A stretch of DNA of 64,000 bases, from positions 558,001 through 622,000 of the forward strand of contig JACGCN010000019.1 of assembly GCA_014905825.1 (NCBI GenBank). The letters are read 5' to 3'. Position 1 is the stretch's first letter. Each line of letters opens with the position of its first letter. The translations under genes were made by a program, and so were the position numbers. The notes beneath the pieces were generated by a model. That model saw nothing but the letters and a program-made list of their open reading frames with translations. It did not search any database and was not told the origin of the DNA. Source of the stretch: Lyophyllum atratum (lineage: Eukaryota > Basidiomycota > Agaricomycetes > Agaricales > Lyophyllaceae). This document shows positions 1 through 11,363 of the stretch, piece by piece.

Positions 1-283
1 GGTGCGTGTAGAGGCGCTGGAGCAGGATGGAAGCGCACCGCCTCATCCAACGCGCGATAGGACGGTGTACTCACGGTAGGTCTGACGCGGAAGTCGAATT
101 CTCGTTAGTCATGCTAAAGGGAATAGCATGAACGGGGAGAGAGGTCGAGCGTTGAAAGCTAAGAGGAAAGAAGCATAGCACAAGAAGAATGTGGTGTGGA
201 GGGTATCGTCTGCGTATAGTTCGCGTAATACAGGTATATAGCATACACCACGGCCGTGATCAAAACTGGCCTTGGGTGTTACA

Positions 284-497
284 ACACGCGTCATGTTCCC
301 ATTGTCCGTCCAATCCAGAATCCAATCCAAAGATGTAAAGCATTCCAAAGCAAAAGCGGTACGATGGCCGGGTACGCCGCTCCGAAGCGCCGGTGGTACC
401 ACTGGTCAATGAAACACGCGTCATGTTCCCGTCCGTCCCATCCAGACTCCGATCCAAGGACCGTAAAGCATTTCACAGCAAAAACGGTATGACGGCC
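284..497. repeat. Diverged direct repeat, about 85 bp, two copies
   Basis: Positions 284-369 and 414-497 share the same order of blocks. Both begin ACACGCGTCATGTTCCC, then pass through a GTCCGTCC block, an ATCCA-rich block and a GTAAAGCATT block, and end in a CGGTA..GACGGCC or CGGTA..GATGGCC block. The copies differ by scattered substitutions and a small indel, so the duplication is not recent. About 45 bp separates them, and that spacer holds a second repeat. Confidence 0.75.
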
Positions 498-691
498 AAT
501 CTATGCATCTAAATATGGCGGTAATTCATTCGGGTCCTCGGTCTGTCGATCTGCGACGTAGAAAACAAGCTTCATCGAGTCGTAGAGCCGGTTATATGTC
601 ACGCCATGCGAGCTATTGGTCTTCCTGATAGCGAAGTAGACCTTGCGTTCAACCGGGTACGTCGCCCCAAAGCGCCGGTGGTACCACTGGT
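370..691. repeat. 37-bp dispersed repeat, two copies
   Basis: Positions 370-406 and 655-691 are nearly identical (GGGTACG.CGC.CC.AAGCGCCGGTGGTACCACTGGT), differing at a few sites. In one plus-strand frame both copies read PKRRWYHW. The first copy lies in the spacer between the 85-bp repeats, so the two families are interleaved. They may be remnants of a duplicated gene or of a small mobile element. Confidence 0.7.
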
Positions 692-1550
692 GCCCACCCA
701 CAGCGCGAGGAAGCATAAGCAAAACCTCCGCGATGAGGAATATATGCGGTCTTTTGAGGGCCAGCGCGAACGCCTGTGCCGGGGCCAATTACATGCCAAT
801 ACAGCGTCGCCGCGAGGGACGTCCAGCCGATGGGTTGAGGAGGAGCAGAGAGGAAGCGGTAAGGAGGGAGAGCAGGAGGTGGTCGATTTGGTAGGCTGTT
901 GTAGTGAGTATTAGCATGTGAGAGCCAAGTCACGAAAATAAACTCCGCGGCTTGTGCGGCTCAGGCTTAGGGCCTGTCCGGGTGCGCAGCCTTGATCGAG
1001 ACCTACGCCCCGGCTCACGTTTTGATGATCAGTCACATCAACGTCACGCTAACAGATCAAATGAAATCAATGTTTTGATACGTTCGTCGTCGTCCAGATT
1101 AGCAGCGCCGGTCGTGGGCGCATCCCGCCGTCATGCGTCGGGATAGCATGCTGTGGCCGAAAGCTGTCCCAATTTGCTGTAAGTAGAATAAACCTCAATC
1201 TGATGATTTCTCTATGATGCCTCAAAGAAGTGCGCCCTCGGAAAGTGCCCCAAGACAAAGTTTTCCGAGCTCGCTGCTGCCAACGACGAGCAGCGGCACT
1301 TAAAAGCACGTTCCAGGCAACGAGCATCAAAATTGCTAAATCCATCGACGTGACAACCAAAAAAATGTTTACATAATGCCGATGAGTGTCCGAAGCCGGA
1401 GACCTAAGCGTAAGCCTTCAATTTGGCAGGCAGCTCCCGACCAAAGCCGGGCACCCGGACAGGCCCTTAAGATCGGTGCTTGACAGGGAACCTCCATGGC
1501 GTTCCCTTCGAAACCGATGTCAACGACCCGTTCCGCATTCTTCAACCATC

Positions 1551-3537
1551 ATGAGGGTCGCCGTCGTCGGTTCTGGCGTCTCCGGGCTCGCAGCCACCTG
1601 GTTGCTCAACGAGTATAGTGACCACACAGTGGATCTCTACGAAGCGGACTCCCGTCCGGGCGGTCACGCCCATACCGTTCGATACACTCCGAAATCCACT
1701 GACAGTAGTCTTGGAAAAGAAAGCATCGACGTCGACACTGGCTTCATCGTCTTCAACCCGAGCACATACCCCAACTTCCTACGTTTTCTGCGCATGCACA
1801 GCAGCACCGCTGCGCTTATCCTGCCTACCGAAATGACTTTCAGCGTATCGCGAGATGGGGGAGCGTTCGAGTGGGCCGGGAAGAATCTCTTCACTGTCTT
1901 CTGCCAGGCGAAGAACTTGCTCGATCCTGGAATGTGGAGGTTGGTCTGGGATGTCGCCAGGTTCAATGCCACGGCTGGGAGGATTTTGTTGGAGGGTGAA
2001 GAACATAGGGAATCCATTGGCGAATACTTGCATCGAGAGGGGTATTCTGCGTCCTTCAGAGACAATTATCTTATCGCGAGTCCATTCCAACTGACTCACA
2101 TCCGGGTGTTACTAAATGCCGCGCGCCCACCCAGCCGATGACTGCCGCTATTTGGAGTACCCCAGCCGACAAATGTGCCATGGATTTCCCTGCAACGGCT
2201 CTGGTTCGTTAAAGACGGTTCGGAGGGACCTTTCCAGCCCTAATCTCGCGTCATGTTGTAGATCCAGTTCTTGCACAATCATCATCTTCTCCAGATTACA
2301 GGGAAGCCCTCATGGCTCACTATCAAGGGCGGGAGGTACGTGTTTCCGGGCCACATTTTGTCACAGGACTGAAAATGAACGACGATACAGCAAAGCATAC
2401 GTTAACCAGATCCTTACAAACCTCACTAAATCGCGCGTGCATCTTTCCAGTCCAGTCCAGTCCCTTACCCGCCTATCACCCGGAAGCGGAGGCACTACGT
2501 CTCAAATACTCCTCAAAACGTCCGCCGGCGTATCAGAAATATACGATCATGTTATCCTAGCTTGTCATTCGGATGAGGCGGTAAGGATTCTGCGTAACGG
2601 AGAAGGCGTCGAAGGGGGACATGGTATAACACCTCTCGAAGACGAAATACTGAGCTCGTTCCAGTGGAATCGGAACGAAGTAGTTTTGCATTCGGATGTT
2701 AGGGTGAGCCCTGGCCCAGTCAGTATTTCGTGCTAATTTAATCAAGTCCACGAATCCTAGTTGATGCCTAAACGTCGCGCAGCTTGGTCGTGCTGGAACT
2801 ACTTGACGAAATCTGGTGTGGATAGCAAGGGCAGGAAGAAGGCGAACTCGGATGATGTTGTTTCTTTGTATGCCCCGCTCTCGTCATGCCTCGTATATGT
2901 GTTTACCGCTGGGTATATCATTCTACAGAACATGTAAGCGTTCCTGCCTCTCCCTGTACAATCCAAGCTAATATGTCCCTTACTCAAGACGGAATGAATG
3001 ACCTGCAACACATCCCCGAGTCCAAGTACGGACCTGTCCTAGTCACGCTCAACCCTCCCTTCGAGCCTTACGAAGATCTAGTCGCTGGGAGGTGGAAATA
3101 TGATCATCCAGTCCTAGACACCAATGTGCGTTCCCCACCCTTTTCACACCCCATGTTTCTTCCTCACACCATCTCCCCAGGCTATCGTGGCTCAACGAAG
3201 GATGTCCGAAATCCAAGGCATCCATGGCGTCTCCTTCGCCGGCGCTTACCTCCGTTACGGCTTCCACGAGGATGGATTCACGTCGGGGCTCGTCGCTGCC
3301 GCCGCGCTTTCTTTACCACAAGGTGCAGAGGATGAAAATGAGACGGTGCGCCCGCCTTTCCCGATTGAGTATGCGGGGCAGGATGTGCGGCGGGGGCTTG
3401 CGGTGTCGCTCGTTGCTGCTGTGTTTGATGTGTTGGAGGCTTCGGGGATGAGGGCACTCGTTGGTCTGTTTGGAAGTGCTATGTTGGAGGTGGCTAGGGT
3501 GCTTTTTGTTGTGGTGAGGACATACAGACGATTGTAA
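1551..3537 (+). CDS. FAD-dependent amine oxidase-like protein (COG2907-type)
   Basis: Spliced model 1551-2075, 2135-2203, 2268-2335, 2391-2703, 2761-2867, 2929-2933, 2989-3125, 3181-3537 gives 526 aa. Residues 1-20 are a Rossmann FAD-binding motif (VAVVGSGVSGLAA), followed by an acidic residue that would bind ribose (DLYEAD) and an R-PGGHAHT motif typical of NAD/FAD-binding amine oxidases of the COG2907 group. The motif NHHLLQITGKPSWLTIKGG and the later MNDLQHIPES and GIHGVSFAGAYLRYGFHEDG match conserved stretches of that family, which in bacteria often sits beside cyclopropane-fatty-acid synthase and DUF1365. The C-terminal end is hydrophobic. The substrate is unknown. Oddities are a first intron that appears to start with GC (after ATC at 2075) and a 5-nt exon at 2929-2933 needed to rebuild SLTYGMNDLQ. 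The boundary at 2203/2268 is the least certain. Confidence 0.85.
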
Positions 3538-3831
3538 ATTATGAAATTTGCTGTGTAAAGTAGGAGCAGGGTTTGCGTAAGTGTCGTCTGTTGCTAAGTT
3601 GGCATGGTATTCGTAATTTGTTGAAAACATCACAAATACATTGGTTGTAGCTATGGAGGATCCAGCCGGGCGTTGCTTATTTACGCGTCTATATGTAAGT
3701 TGAAATATGCCGAAAATGTTTTCACCGACACCTCTAAGTCTGGCGCGAGAGAGCAATTAAGTGATGCTATCAGTATATCCAGGAGAAATAAGTCTGGAGA
3801 AGGCAAAGTGAGATAAATGTAAGAGTTGTTG

Positions 3832-6025
3832 TCAGAAAAGATACTGCAGGGTATACGCCGTAAGCCCTGTCATGGAGATAAACATAATGATGTACTGCGG
3901 GATGAGGAACGCAGACAGGTGCTCCGCGCTTCCTGTCCCGCTGTACACTTGCGTCAAGAATACCTTGGAAAGCGCGGTCAAAATATCGTCACCACGCGCA
4001 AGAAAGGAGAACTCACCTGCGTTGTTGCAGTCGGCAAGCAAGAAAGGAAGCTATAACCGCGGTGCCAGGAATTAGCCTTGAAACACATATTCCAAAATGA
4101 AAAAAATGCTCACATGCAGACGAACTGCAGCACCTTGTCCTCCTTCGCAATCAGACCCCCATGCACCAACCCCCTCACCACGCCAACGCCTATAACCGGC
4201 GCCACGACCATTTTCCCCACAGCCAGCATTCCGATAGCGCCCGTAGGCAGGCTGCGCCATTGGCTGCGAGGGACGTTGAGGCGGGCGAGAGCAGAACCCA
4301 GGCAGATCAGGCCGAGCGGGACAGATGCGCCACCGATGAAGGTTGCTGTATCCAACAGAACAGCCAGTGGCGGATGGCCGTCCGGCGCGGGGTGTATGTG
4401 TGGGTTCGCAAAAGCGGACGTGGATGAGGAGGGAGGGAGATCCACGAATAGCCCTTTGAGGGGAGGGATTAAGGCAATGGGGAAGGCGAGGAGTATGCCC
4501 AGCGAAGCGGGAGATAGTAAAGAGGAGACGAAAGCACGTGCTACGTTGATGACGGGCTGGAGGTAGGAAAGGACAGGCGAGGTGCGCGTGATGGTAGAAT
4601 CGGCTGGTGTGAGATATGCCGCAGAAGGAGGTTCGCGACTGGTAGGAGGTAACAGGTCTTGGTCCTGGGCTTGTTGAATCGATTTAGAGACGTCACCCCC
4701 TGTGAGGGTAGCTGCTGGGGAACTGATACGCGACGGGTCAAGTCCGACCTCAGTCGGTGTGGGGCTATACAGAGGAGAGCGTACTCCATCAGGCGGGACT
4801 GCTGTTGTCACATCATCGTTGAACGAGACGTGCTTGCCCACCATGCTAGCCGCGGTGGCGGAGGTGATAGCTGCAGCGCTTTTCCTATGCTCGCACCTTT
4901 GCAGTCTGTCGCATGTTTTTTCGGCTTCCCGCTTCATTGACATCTCTTCATCTATCTGTAAGTCACTTGTCTCATACTTCGCGTTAACCCGCGGAGGTCT
5001 CCCCATGACCAATGACACGGCATTCGGCAGCGCGTACAGAATAGCTTGCCGACGGCGCTTTACCGTCTCTTTGACCTCCTCAGGTTCAACCTCGGGCCCA
5101 ACGTAATCCATTGAGATCCAGTGGTGACCGCCACCAGGGAAGAGAGTCAACTGACCCAAAATTGAAACCACATCAGATAAGAAAGCCCTGACGTTCAGGG
5201 CAGGGACGCATACCATAAAGACAAGGATAAAAGCGGAGATGTACGCAACGGAGAGGTTCTGATCAGACGTTCCACTGAAAGGTGCGGCTCCTGTCACGCT
5301 GACTATGACCGACGTGGCTAAGAAAGCGACGCGTCAATAGAGAACGGTTAGTGAAAGTGGATAAAAAAGATTTGAAGCAGAATAATATCATGCCGAGCGC
5401 TGTCGGAGAGAGGAAGAGCCCCGTGAGAGGAAAGGTGGTGGATGGGGCAATGAGAAAGGTATGTTTATACTGTCCCGAAGGTGTGAAAACCCGGAAATGG
5501 TGTCATTACTCACGTATGTCCCCCACATTTCCCCACCCGCCAGCGACCAATATACCATATCGAAACCGATGTGGAACCCAAAAGAATTGTTTGGTGATCC
5601 ATGCCATTAGTATACCAAGCGCCTCGTAAAGAAGGGCGACAAGCACAAGTGGACCTGGAAAATTTAGCCGCCGTTAGTCAAGTAGAAGATTGAGATCATA
5701 GAAGTAGAATTGAAGGGAAACACGGTGGGAAGAAGAAAAGGTGTTAAGGCAAAGGTGAGAGGAGCATCACTCTACCTAGTGCGCTGATGTTGTCAGACGT
5801 AAATGCGGGAACAATCTTGGAGAACATGAGGCATGGCAGCGCAATGTTGAGCATTATCTGCCCTGCCCCACGGGCGGCGACAGGGGGAAAGTTGTCTGTC
5901 TTTGTGAGAATAAAGCCGCATGCTACGTTGAGTACACTACAGAGTAAGTCAGTCCCGACGAGCGATAGCGCACCGACGATGGGGAGACCTGATATGATAC
6001 GCACAGTCGAATCAGGGGCCGGCAT
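3832..6025 (-). CDS. Auxin efflux carrier (PIN-like, Mem_trans) family transporter
   Basis: Exons 6025-5776, 5654-5514, 5317-4114, 4050-4017 and 3963-3832 give 586 aa. The N-terminal half carries several membrane segments and the family motif around NIALPCLMFSKI. A loop follows with GGWGNVGDIPTSVIVSVTG, which matches the conserved NWGDLPTA region. A central hydrophilic loop of about 200 residues, rich in Ser/Thr/Pro and charged residues, separates the two membrane blocks. The C-terminal block includes GGASVPLGLICLGSALARL and ends in LPTATTQVFLTQVYSGTG, diagnostic of fungal AEC transporters. It should sit in an internal or plasma membrane, and the substrate cannot be read from sequence. The 196-bp intron 5513-5318 is long for this locus but gives the only junction that preserves the conserved loop. 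Confidence 0.9.
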
Positions 6026-6811
6026 GAGGCCCAGATTAGTTCACCAGCAGAGAGCATTTTTCTGGTTATGTTTTTTTGTTTGTCGTGTTTTTTGATATTG
6101 AACAAGATGGTATGAGGGGATGGGGCTGGTTTCGTGCAAGGTCGTGAAAGAAGGGGACGTGGGTGTTCTACTGACACATCGAGGTAGAGTATCAAATAAG
6201 GGTCTGCGACGGGCCGCCTCGAGTTCCTGGAGGAACAGGAGGAAAGTTTATTTCAAATAATCTGTGAGATTGTTCAGGTACATGTGGCAACGGCCCGGGA
6301 TCCGATTGTCATCCTATTTTATGGAGACTCGAGGTGTTTGCCGGATCCTGATAATGGCACGCGCGCGGTACTTGAGCTTGAACTTGGGGTGGCTGGCGGT
6401 CTCTAGAGGTGTGTTAGTGAATGAGATAAATGGGTAGAAAGGAAAGGGTGCAAAGATGAGATAGCCTGAGGGATGAGAGGCCCTTTCCCTGAACACCTTG
6501 CCCGAGCCGTTCACAGGGAACCTCGGGGAGGAGTAGATGAGCATTAAAACATCATAGCCAAGTCGCTAAGAAATAGGCAACTTGATCCCTGGAATCCCTA
6601 TGGATCATTCGAAGACGATCTTCACAGGTGGATGAACAGGTCCGAGATAAACACATGCGGAAGGCCTCGTCGAAGATCCCAGCGTTACGAAGATCGACGA
6701 GTCGCATCACACGCTGGAACCACATCGAGCACCACGATCATTGAATTCCGGAGCCACAATTGATACCCGTATGGAAAACATCTCGAGTCGCTGCTTGCTA
6801 CCGTGACAAAT
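6026..6811. other. Intergenic, nothing recognised
   Basis: Divided between the promoter of the minus-strand transporter and the 3' side of the minus-strand F-box-like gene. I see no coding-like splice structure or repeat. Confidence 0.5.
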
Positions 6812-7980
6812 TTACAAAGCAGTCCAACCTGAGTCCTGCTTTTCTAGCGTCAACCCGTCCGGAAATTGGATTTGCCAGAGTTCAGGGCATACAGTCGACC
6901 ATTCTTCCGCTTGTGCCCTCCTGACGTCCTTGGGCAGCACCCACGATCCATCACGCGGCGTATCTTCCCATATATAAAAATTCAGTTCCCTCAAGCCTGT
7001 GACAAACGAAAGGATGTCTTTGATTTGTGGGTCCTGCTGCATGTCATACTCGATATTAGCAGGCATCCAACAGAATATGTGCAGGTGGGGACTCACGATC
7101 TGGCCCGGACGCTGGAACGAGAAGTTCAACCAGAATACCCCGGGAAAGCAGATAGTCATGTCCTCCACAATATTGCGCAGGAGGGCTATGTCAGAAAAGT
7201 CTTTGAGATAGATAGAAACTTGAGCAACGTGTTCTTTAGCAGTATGGATGTCACGAGAGAGATCTTGGTCAAAGGAATCTGCCACAGCTCGAGATATGGT
7301 GGAGCTGTTGGGTGAGAAAGCCGGGAATATGCTGAGATGATCAAAGCATGGCAGATAACTTTCGCGTTCCAACGCGAAGACGGTTGGAAGCGGCACATGG
7401 AGAGCATCTAAGCGCTTCAGAATGTTTAGCAGAGCGATGTCTCCACCCCAGGTGTATATCCCAACAAGCTGCAGCTCTGGGTGGTTCTCAATAATCCCTG
7501 CAAGATCGAAGGAATCGTTGCAGTACAGAGTGTGCAGCTGGAAGTGTTTATTTCTGTGAGTCAAGTTATCGGTGATCAGTGCTACGCTAAAGAGGGTGTA
7601 CACCAAACTGACCGTAGCACAGCGTTGACCTGCTCTTGCGAAGGGTCAGGCTTGCCGTTTGGAAACCTGATGCGCAAGTCGGACAGTGCGTGCATATGAC
7701 CAAGTGCATTCAGAAGCAAGACTGCTGCCTTGTGACTCTCGTCGGTCCATGCACGAGGGAACTCGACAGTCAGCGAATGTACCAAGGAAGCCTTCTCTGG
7801 ATTTGCGGACAACGTGTCGAGACAAAGCACTTCGTTTCGGGAGCCGGTGTGCACAAAAAGTGTGTGGTAGAGTACGCGCTCCATTTCCCGTTGGTACGAA
7901 GTGTGGACTTGCGCGAGAGAAGCCAAGCTGCTGCGCGTGCAAGACATCGCGATGCAGTGTTTGAGCTCGGAGGGGAGCAT
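6812..7980 (-). CDS. F-box/LRR-like protein of Agaricomycete type
   Basis: Exons 7980-7613 and 7553-6812 give 369 aa. The start MLPSELKHCIAMSC, followed by SLASLAQVHTSY and ERVLYHTLFV, is the diverged F-box-like opening seen in very large Agaricomycete families (LP-E----I---C---L--L--V---F). Alternating Leu and hydrophobic residues follow (SLVHSLTVEFPR, ALSDLRIRFPNG, QLVGIYTWGG), consistent with degenerate leucine-rich repeats. Such proteins usually act as substrate adaptors of SCF ubiquitin ligases, but that is inferred from family resemblance only. An intron with a GTCAGT donor removes an in-frame stop and joins AVLR to NKHFQLHTLYC. An upstream extension of the start is possible. Confidence 0.7.
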
Positions 7981-8794
7981 CTGCAGGGAATTTCATGAGT
8001 CTATGGACGCATAAATGCAAAAGGTGGAGCATTACAATAGCCGTAGTGCGCATGATAATGTGTGAAGCACGTTAGAACGCGATGAGAGTGCTCCTAACCC
8101 GGTTCTCCAGAAGTCGAGTTATGTATTGGAACGTACATCAAAGCAGTTGATGATCGATGTTGGCGGAATCCGGATACGTAACTACGTTGGTCCCAAGAGA
8201 CTACATAGAGAGCCGTGGCAGTTCGCGACATCAGACCACAACGCCACCCGTGCACCTGGCAATGGAAGATTCAATCTCCGCGAGCGCTAAAGCCCAGATC
8301 ATCTTCCCTCCATGCAGATGAGCTCAAAACAAGTTTCATTTACCGTTCTACTTGAGTATACTGTTACCCAAGTGAGCCAAGTCTTGTTTCAGGTCGCAGC
8401 ACACCGGGGTGCAACGCCGAACGGCACCCATGTGAAGCGAATCCTCCGTCTGGTCAAGCGGTCTATCTTGGTATGCTCGCGACGTGATCGGCACAAGGCA
8501 CCACCCTGGTCTATACCCAACATGGAGTTTGTATAGAGTTGAGCGGTTTCAACAAAGAGCTGTGTACCAGGACCGATTGTATAAAAGCTGACCGCGCAAC
8601 GTTCTGTCTCCCCAAGCCAGGAGCTACATCTCAATTTCGGCAGGCCCGAATTTGTCCTCATTGCACCACTATCCCGACACAGTCACCTCACCTCACACTA
8701 CAAATTACCTTCTCCTCCCCTTAGGTCCGTCCACCCTTCTACTGCGAGTGGTTGTCTTGTACTAATTGATGGTAATCATTCGCAGGAATTCGAC
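7981..8794. other. Divergent intergenic region
   Basis: Shared upstream region of the minus-strand F-box-like gene and the plus-strand secreted-protein gene. The last 150 bp before 8795 are pyrimidine-rich, as is common upstream of fungal start codons. No other feature is recognised. Confidence 0.45.
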
Positions 8795-9478
8795 ATGCAG
8801 TTTACAACGCACATCCTTGCAATCCTTGCGATTGTCGTAGCGAGCGTACTTGCTGCGCCTGCGAGCATCGAGCGCCGAGCTGCCAATCTCCAAATATCAC
8901 TCCGCGAGACCGGCAAGAACACGGCCCATTGGCACTTTGGCCTCGTCATCCACGCCCCTGGCGGAATCACCGGCGGCGCAGCGAGGATCCATGAGCATCT
9001 CATCAGTAATGGGTTAGTCTATGCCTTTTACGTTATGCTCCTGTCAGCTCACCAAGTCTACATCAGCTGCTTGGCATATGACGAAGGCAACCGGGCAACC
9101 AAAGCAGCCCAACTGTCCGTCACGGGCAACCTTGTCGCTGCGAATAACGAGGCAACTGATGCTGCTCTCGACGCTGCTGCCGTGGCCATCATCAAACAGG
9201 TCCCAGGTTCGGCCATTAGCGCTAATGGATTCAACAATTGCTTCGACTTTGCTGTCGAGGCTGTTCGGCGGTTGAATACCGCTCGGTATGTGTCGCAAGC
9301 GGACTATGCGAAGTTCTCCAATTACCACAACACACACGCTGCTGCCGTCCGTGCGAAGACGGATGCGGGCACGATTGGCAGCCTTTGCACCCGAGCAAAT
9401 GGCAAGCCGTGCGGCACCGGGTCAAAGGCCCCAGCAAAGGCCCCAGCGAAGGCAGCACCGAAGAAGGGTAAAAATTAG
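8795..9478 (+). CDS. Small secreted protein, possible permuted papain-like fold
   Basis: Starts with a clear signal peptide (about residues 1-20, hydrophobic ILAILAIVVASVLA then AAP) followed by IERR, a likely Kex2-type site. One probable 54-bp intron, 9013-9066 (GTTAGT...ATCAG), is in frame, so the gene reads open either way; spliced length is 209 aa. The core contains NTAHWHFGLVIHAPGG, then AYDEGN, then NGFNNCFDFAVEAV, and the tail is a Lys/Pro/Ala repeat (KAPAKAPAKAAPKKGK). A His in an HFG/VIH strand followed downstream by an NC motif leading into a helix resembles the NlpC/P60-LRAT (permuted papain) superfamily, but I cannot confirm this. It is an extracellular protein of unknown function, possibly cell-wall associated through the basic tail. 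Confidence 0.75.
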   Translation: MQFTTHILAILAIVVASVLAAPASIERRAANLQISLRETGKNTAHWHFGLVIHAPGGITGGAARIHEHLISNGLVYAFYVMLLSAHQVYISCLAYDEGNRATKAAQLSVTGNLVAANNEATDAALDAAAVAIIKQVPGSAISANGFNNCFDFAVEAVRRLNTARYVSQADYAKFSNYHNTHAAAVRAKTDAGTIGSLCTRANGKPCGTGSKAPAKAPAKAAPKKGKN

Positions 9479-10322
9479 GAAGTTGTGAAGGTCTCTTCCA
9501 AGGTTCTGCGCTCGTTTGGGAAGGTCTAGTTGACCTGCCAGTGGTAGCACTATAATAAAAGAATTAACGATCACGACGTCTGAGCGGAATACTCCTCTGA
9601 AGGATACCTGCAGCTCGCTGCCAGGATCCTGCCGTAGCCGGACCGCCATCTTCTTCTTAGCCTCGAGTGATTCCTTGAACGTATAGCGCAGGGTGCGACC
9701 AGCTTCGGTCCACGCGAGGAGTTTGTCAATTAGAACCAGTTCCTACGGGATCTTCACAGCATTCCAATTGACGAACTCCTCGAGCGGCCGCCACGTATGT
9801 TCCATGGCCGAGCATATCCTTCCAGTGTGTGTCGAGCAATTTCGAACCCCAGGTGTGTCGAGGACCACTGCTAGTGTGGTAATGAGGATCTGTATGAGAT
9901 CGAATGACCACCGACACCATGTCTTTTCCGAGCTAGATTTCCTCATATATCGACTCGGAAAGGTTGGAAGATAGGTTTTTAAGGATACGCCATATATAGA
10001 TAGCGATTTTTGAAGGAAGGCCTCGGGCGCAGGTTGTCGCTGTAGGACGCAACTCGAGAAAAGTCGAGTGCATCACACAAATATATCCACGTCGCAGATG
10101 CGTCACAAAGCATAAAATGGAGAGCCCGCGCGTAAGAATCGGCGTGTGTTCGAGATACTGACTCGTCGAGTTGAATATAGAAGTTGTTGTGAAGCCTGCG
10201 GGCTGTGCAAAAGGCCTTGAAACTAAGACGCAGGCTTTAAGGATTGTACGATCGTCTAGAGCGATTTAAATAAAAGCGCCTTTGAATGCACAAGAATATT
10301 GGATTCGGTGAGCAGACAACTA
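9479..10322. other. Convergent intergenic region
   Basis: Lies between the 3' ends of the secreted-protein gene (+) and the unknown gene (-). Only short shadow frames are present and no repeat is recognised. Confidence 0.45.
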
Positions 10323-11363
10323 CTACGACCCAGGGGCGGGTTCCACACGAACATATTCCGCCTTGTCAACGAGCTCGAACAGCTGGTCCTGTCCAAAAGG
10401 GAAGACATCCTCGCCACTGTCCTCAAACTGAACCTCGAAATGACGAGCACCCCGCGCCGTCGAGATGTAATCCCTGACAAAGAATGCGCTATCCTCGGTC
10501 GCCTCAGATGGGTCGGAGGAGGCTTTGCGGATGAAGCCGACGCCGACGAGGTCCTGCGGGTGGTCTCGCCAGTGCTCGAGGTCGCGTTGCAGCACAGGAG
10601 CGGCGGACTTACGGAGGTGGGCGGGGATGAGCTCGGCGGTCCGAACGGGCTTAGGTGCAACACCCAGAGAGGCCCAATGGGGAGGAGCCCGCGCGATCCT
10701 GCAGACGAGAGCGTCAGAAGAGAGTGTGAAACTCAAAAAAACCCGAAGAACACACTTAGCAAGCTCGTCTGTAGCCATCTTGAGGACCTTGCCATTAGCC
10801 GTATGATGCCTGGTAGGATGGTTGAGGACATGGTCCACCATGAGCATGAGATAGTTCATCGCGTATGTGGCGAGCAAGATGCGACTGCAGAAGGTCGGCG
10901 AAAGTGAACGATCGTCTTGAAGGGAAAGAGATAGGAAATGTACGCACTCGTCAAAAGTCTCCGGCACCCTCTTGCACTTCTGCTCGTAATCGTCAAGCGC
11001 AGCATCGATTTGCGCGTACGTCGCCAACCCGAGCGGATTCATCCCGTGCTGTTCCTTAGCCAGCCTCGATTCGACTCGGAGGTGAGCCGCACGAAGTTCC
11101 TCGGGATCGTGCGCCATAGCCTCGTTCTGGGCTTGTGCGAGTAGGATGCACTTGACGTAGTCCTTGGTATAGCGTTCGAGCTCCTTAGAAGTGAGTTTGA
11201 CGCGTGGGGGAGGGTCAGCCACGGCTTTGCGAGCGTATTCGGCGATGGTAAGATTTCGGTTGTGGTACCATTCGCCAGAGGGTCGACTGGACACCGTGCT
11301 GCGATGGTATTCTGCGGGTGAGGGACGACGGCTGGAGCGGGAAGGGTGACGACTTGGAGCCAT
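10323..11363 (-). CDS. Hypothetical protein, unknown family
   Basis: The frame is open from ATG at 11363 to the stop at 10323. Two stretches inside it look like in-frame introns: 10947-10885 (63 bp, GTGCGT...CTGCAG) and 10755-10699 (57 bp, GTGTGT...CTGCAG). Removing them leaves 306 aa. The N-terminus is basic and Ser/Pro rich (SRHPSRSSRRPSPAEY). A helical, charged middle follows (TSKELERYTKDYVKCILLAQ, EELRAAHLRVESRL), and the C-terminus is acidic with DVFPFGQDQLFELVDKAEYV. There is no signal peptide or membrane segment. I do not recognise the family. The codon pattern and splice signals support a real gene. Confidence 0.6.
   Translation of the reverse strand: MAPSRHPSRSSRRPSPAEYHRSTVSSRPSGEWYHNRNLTIAEYARKAVADPPPRVKLTSKELERYTKDYVKCILLAQAQNEAMAHDPEELRAAHLRVESRLAKEQHGMNPLGLATYAQIDAALDDYEQKCKRVPETFDECVHFLSLSLQDDRSLSPTFCSRILLATYAMNYLMLMVDHVLNHPTRHHTANGKVLKMATDELAKCVLRVFLSFTLSSDALVCRIARAPPHWASLGVAPKPVRTAELIPAHLRKSAAPVLQRDLEHWRDHPQDLVGVGFIRKASSDPSEATEDSAFFVRDYISTARGARHFEVQFEDSGEDVFPFGQDQLFELVDKAEYVRVEPAPGS

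Larger units (their letters stand above)
1..1550. other. Gene-poor stretch with short direct repeats
   Basis: No open frame here shows a recognisable domain or convincing intron-exon structure. The stretch holds two families of diverged direct repeats, listed separately, and otherwise looks like intergenic or decayed sequence upstream of the amine-oxidase-like gene. Confidence 0.5.
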
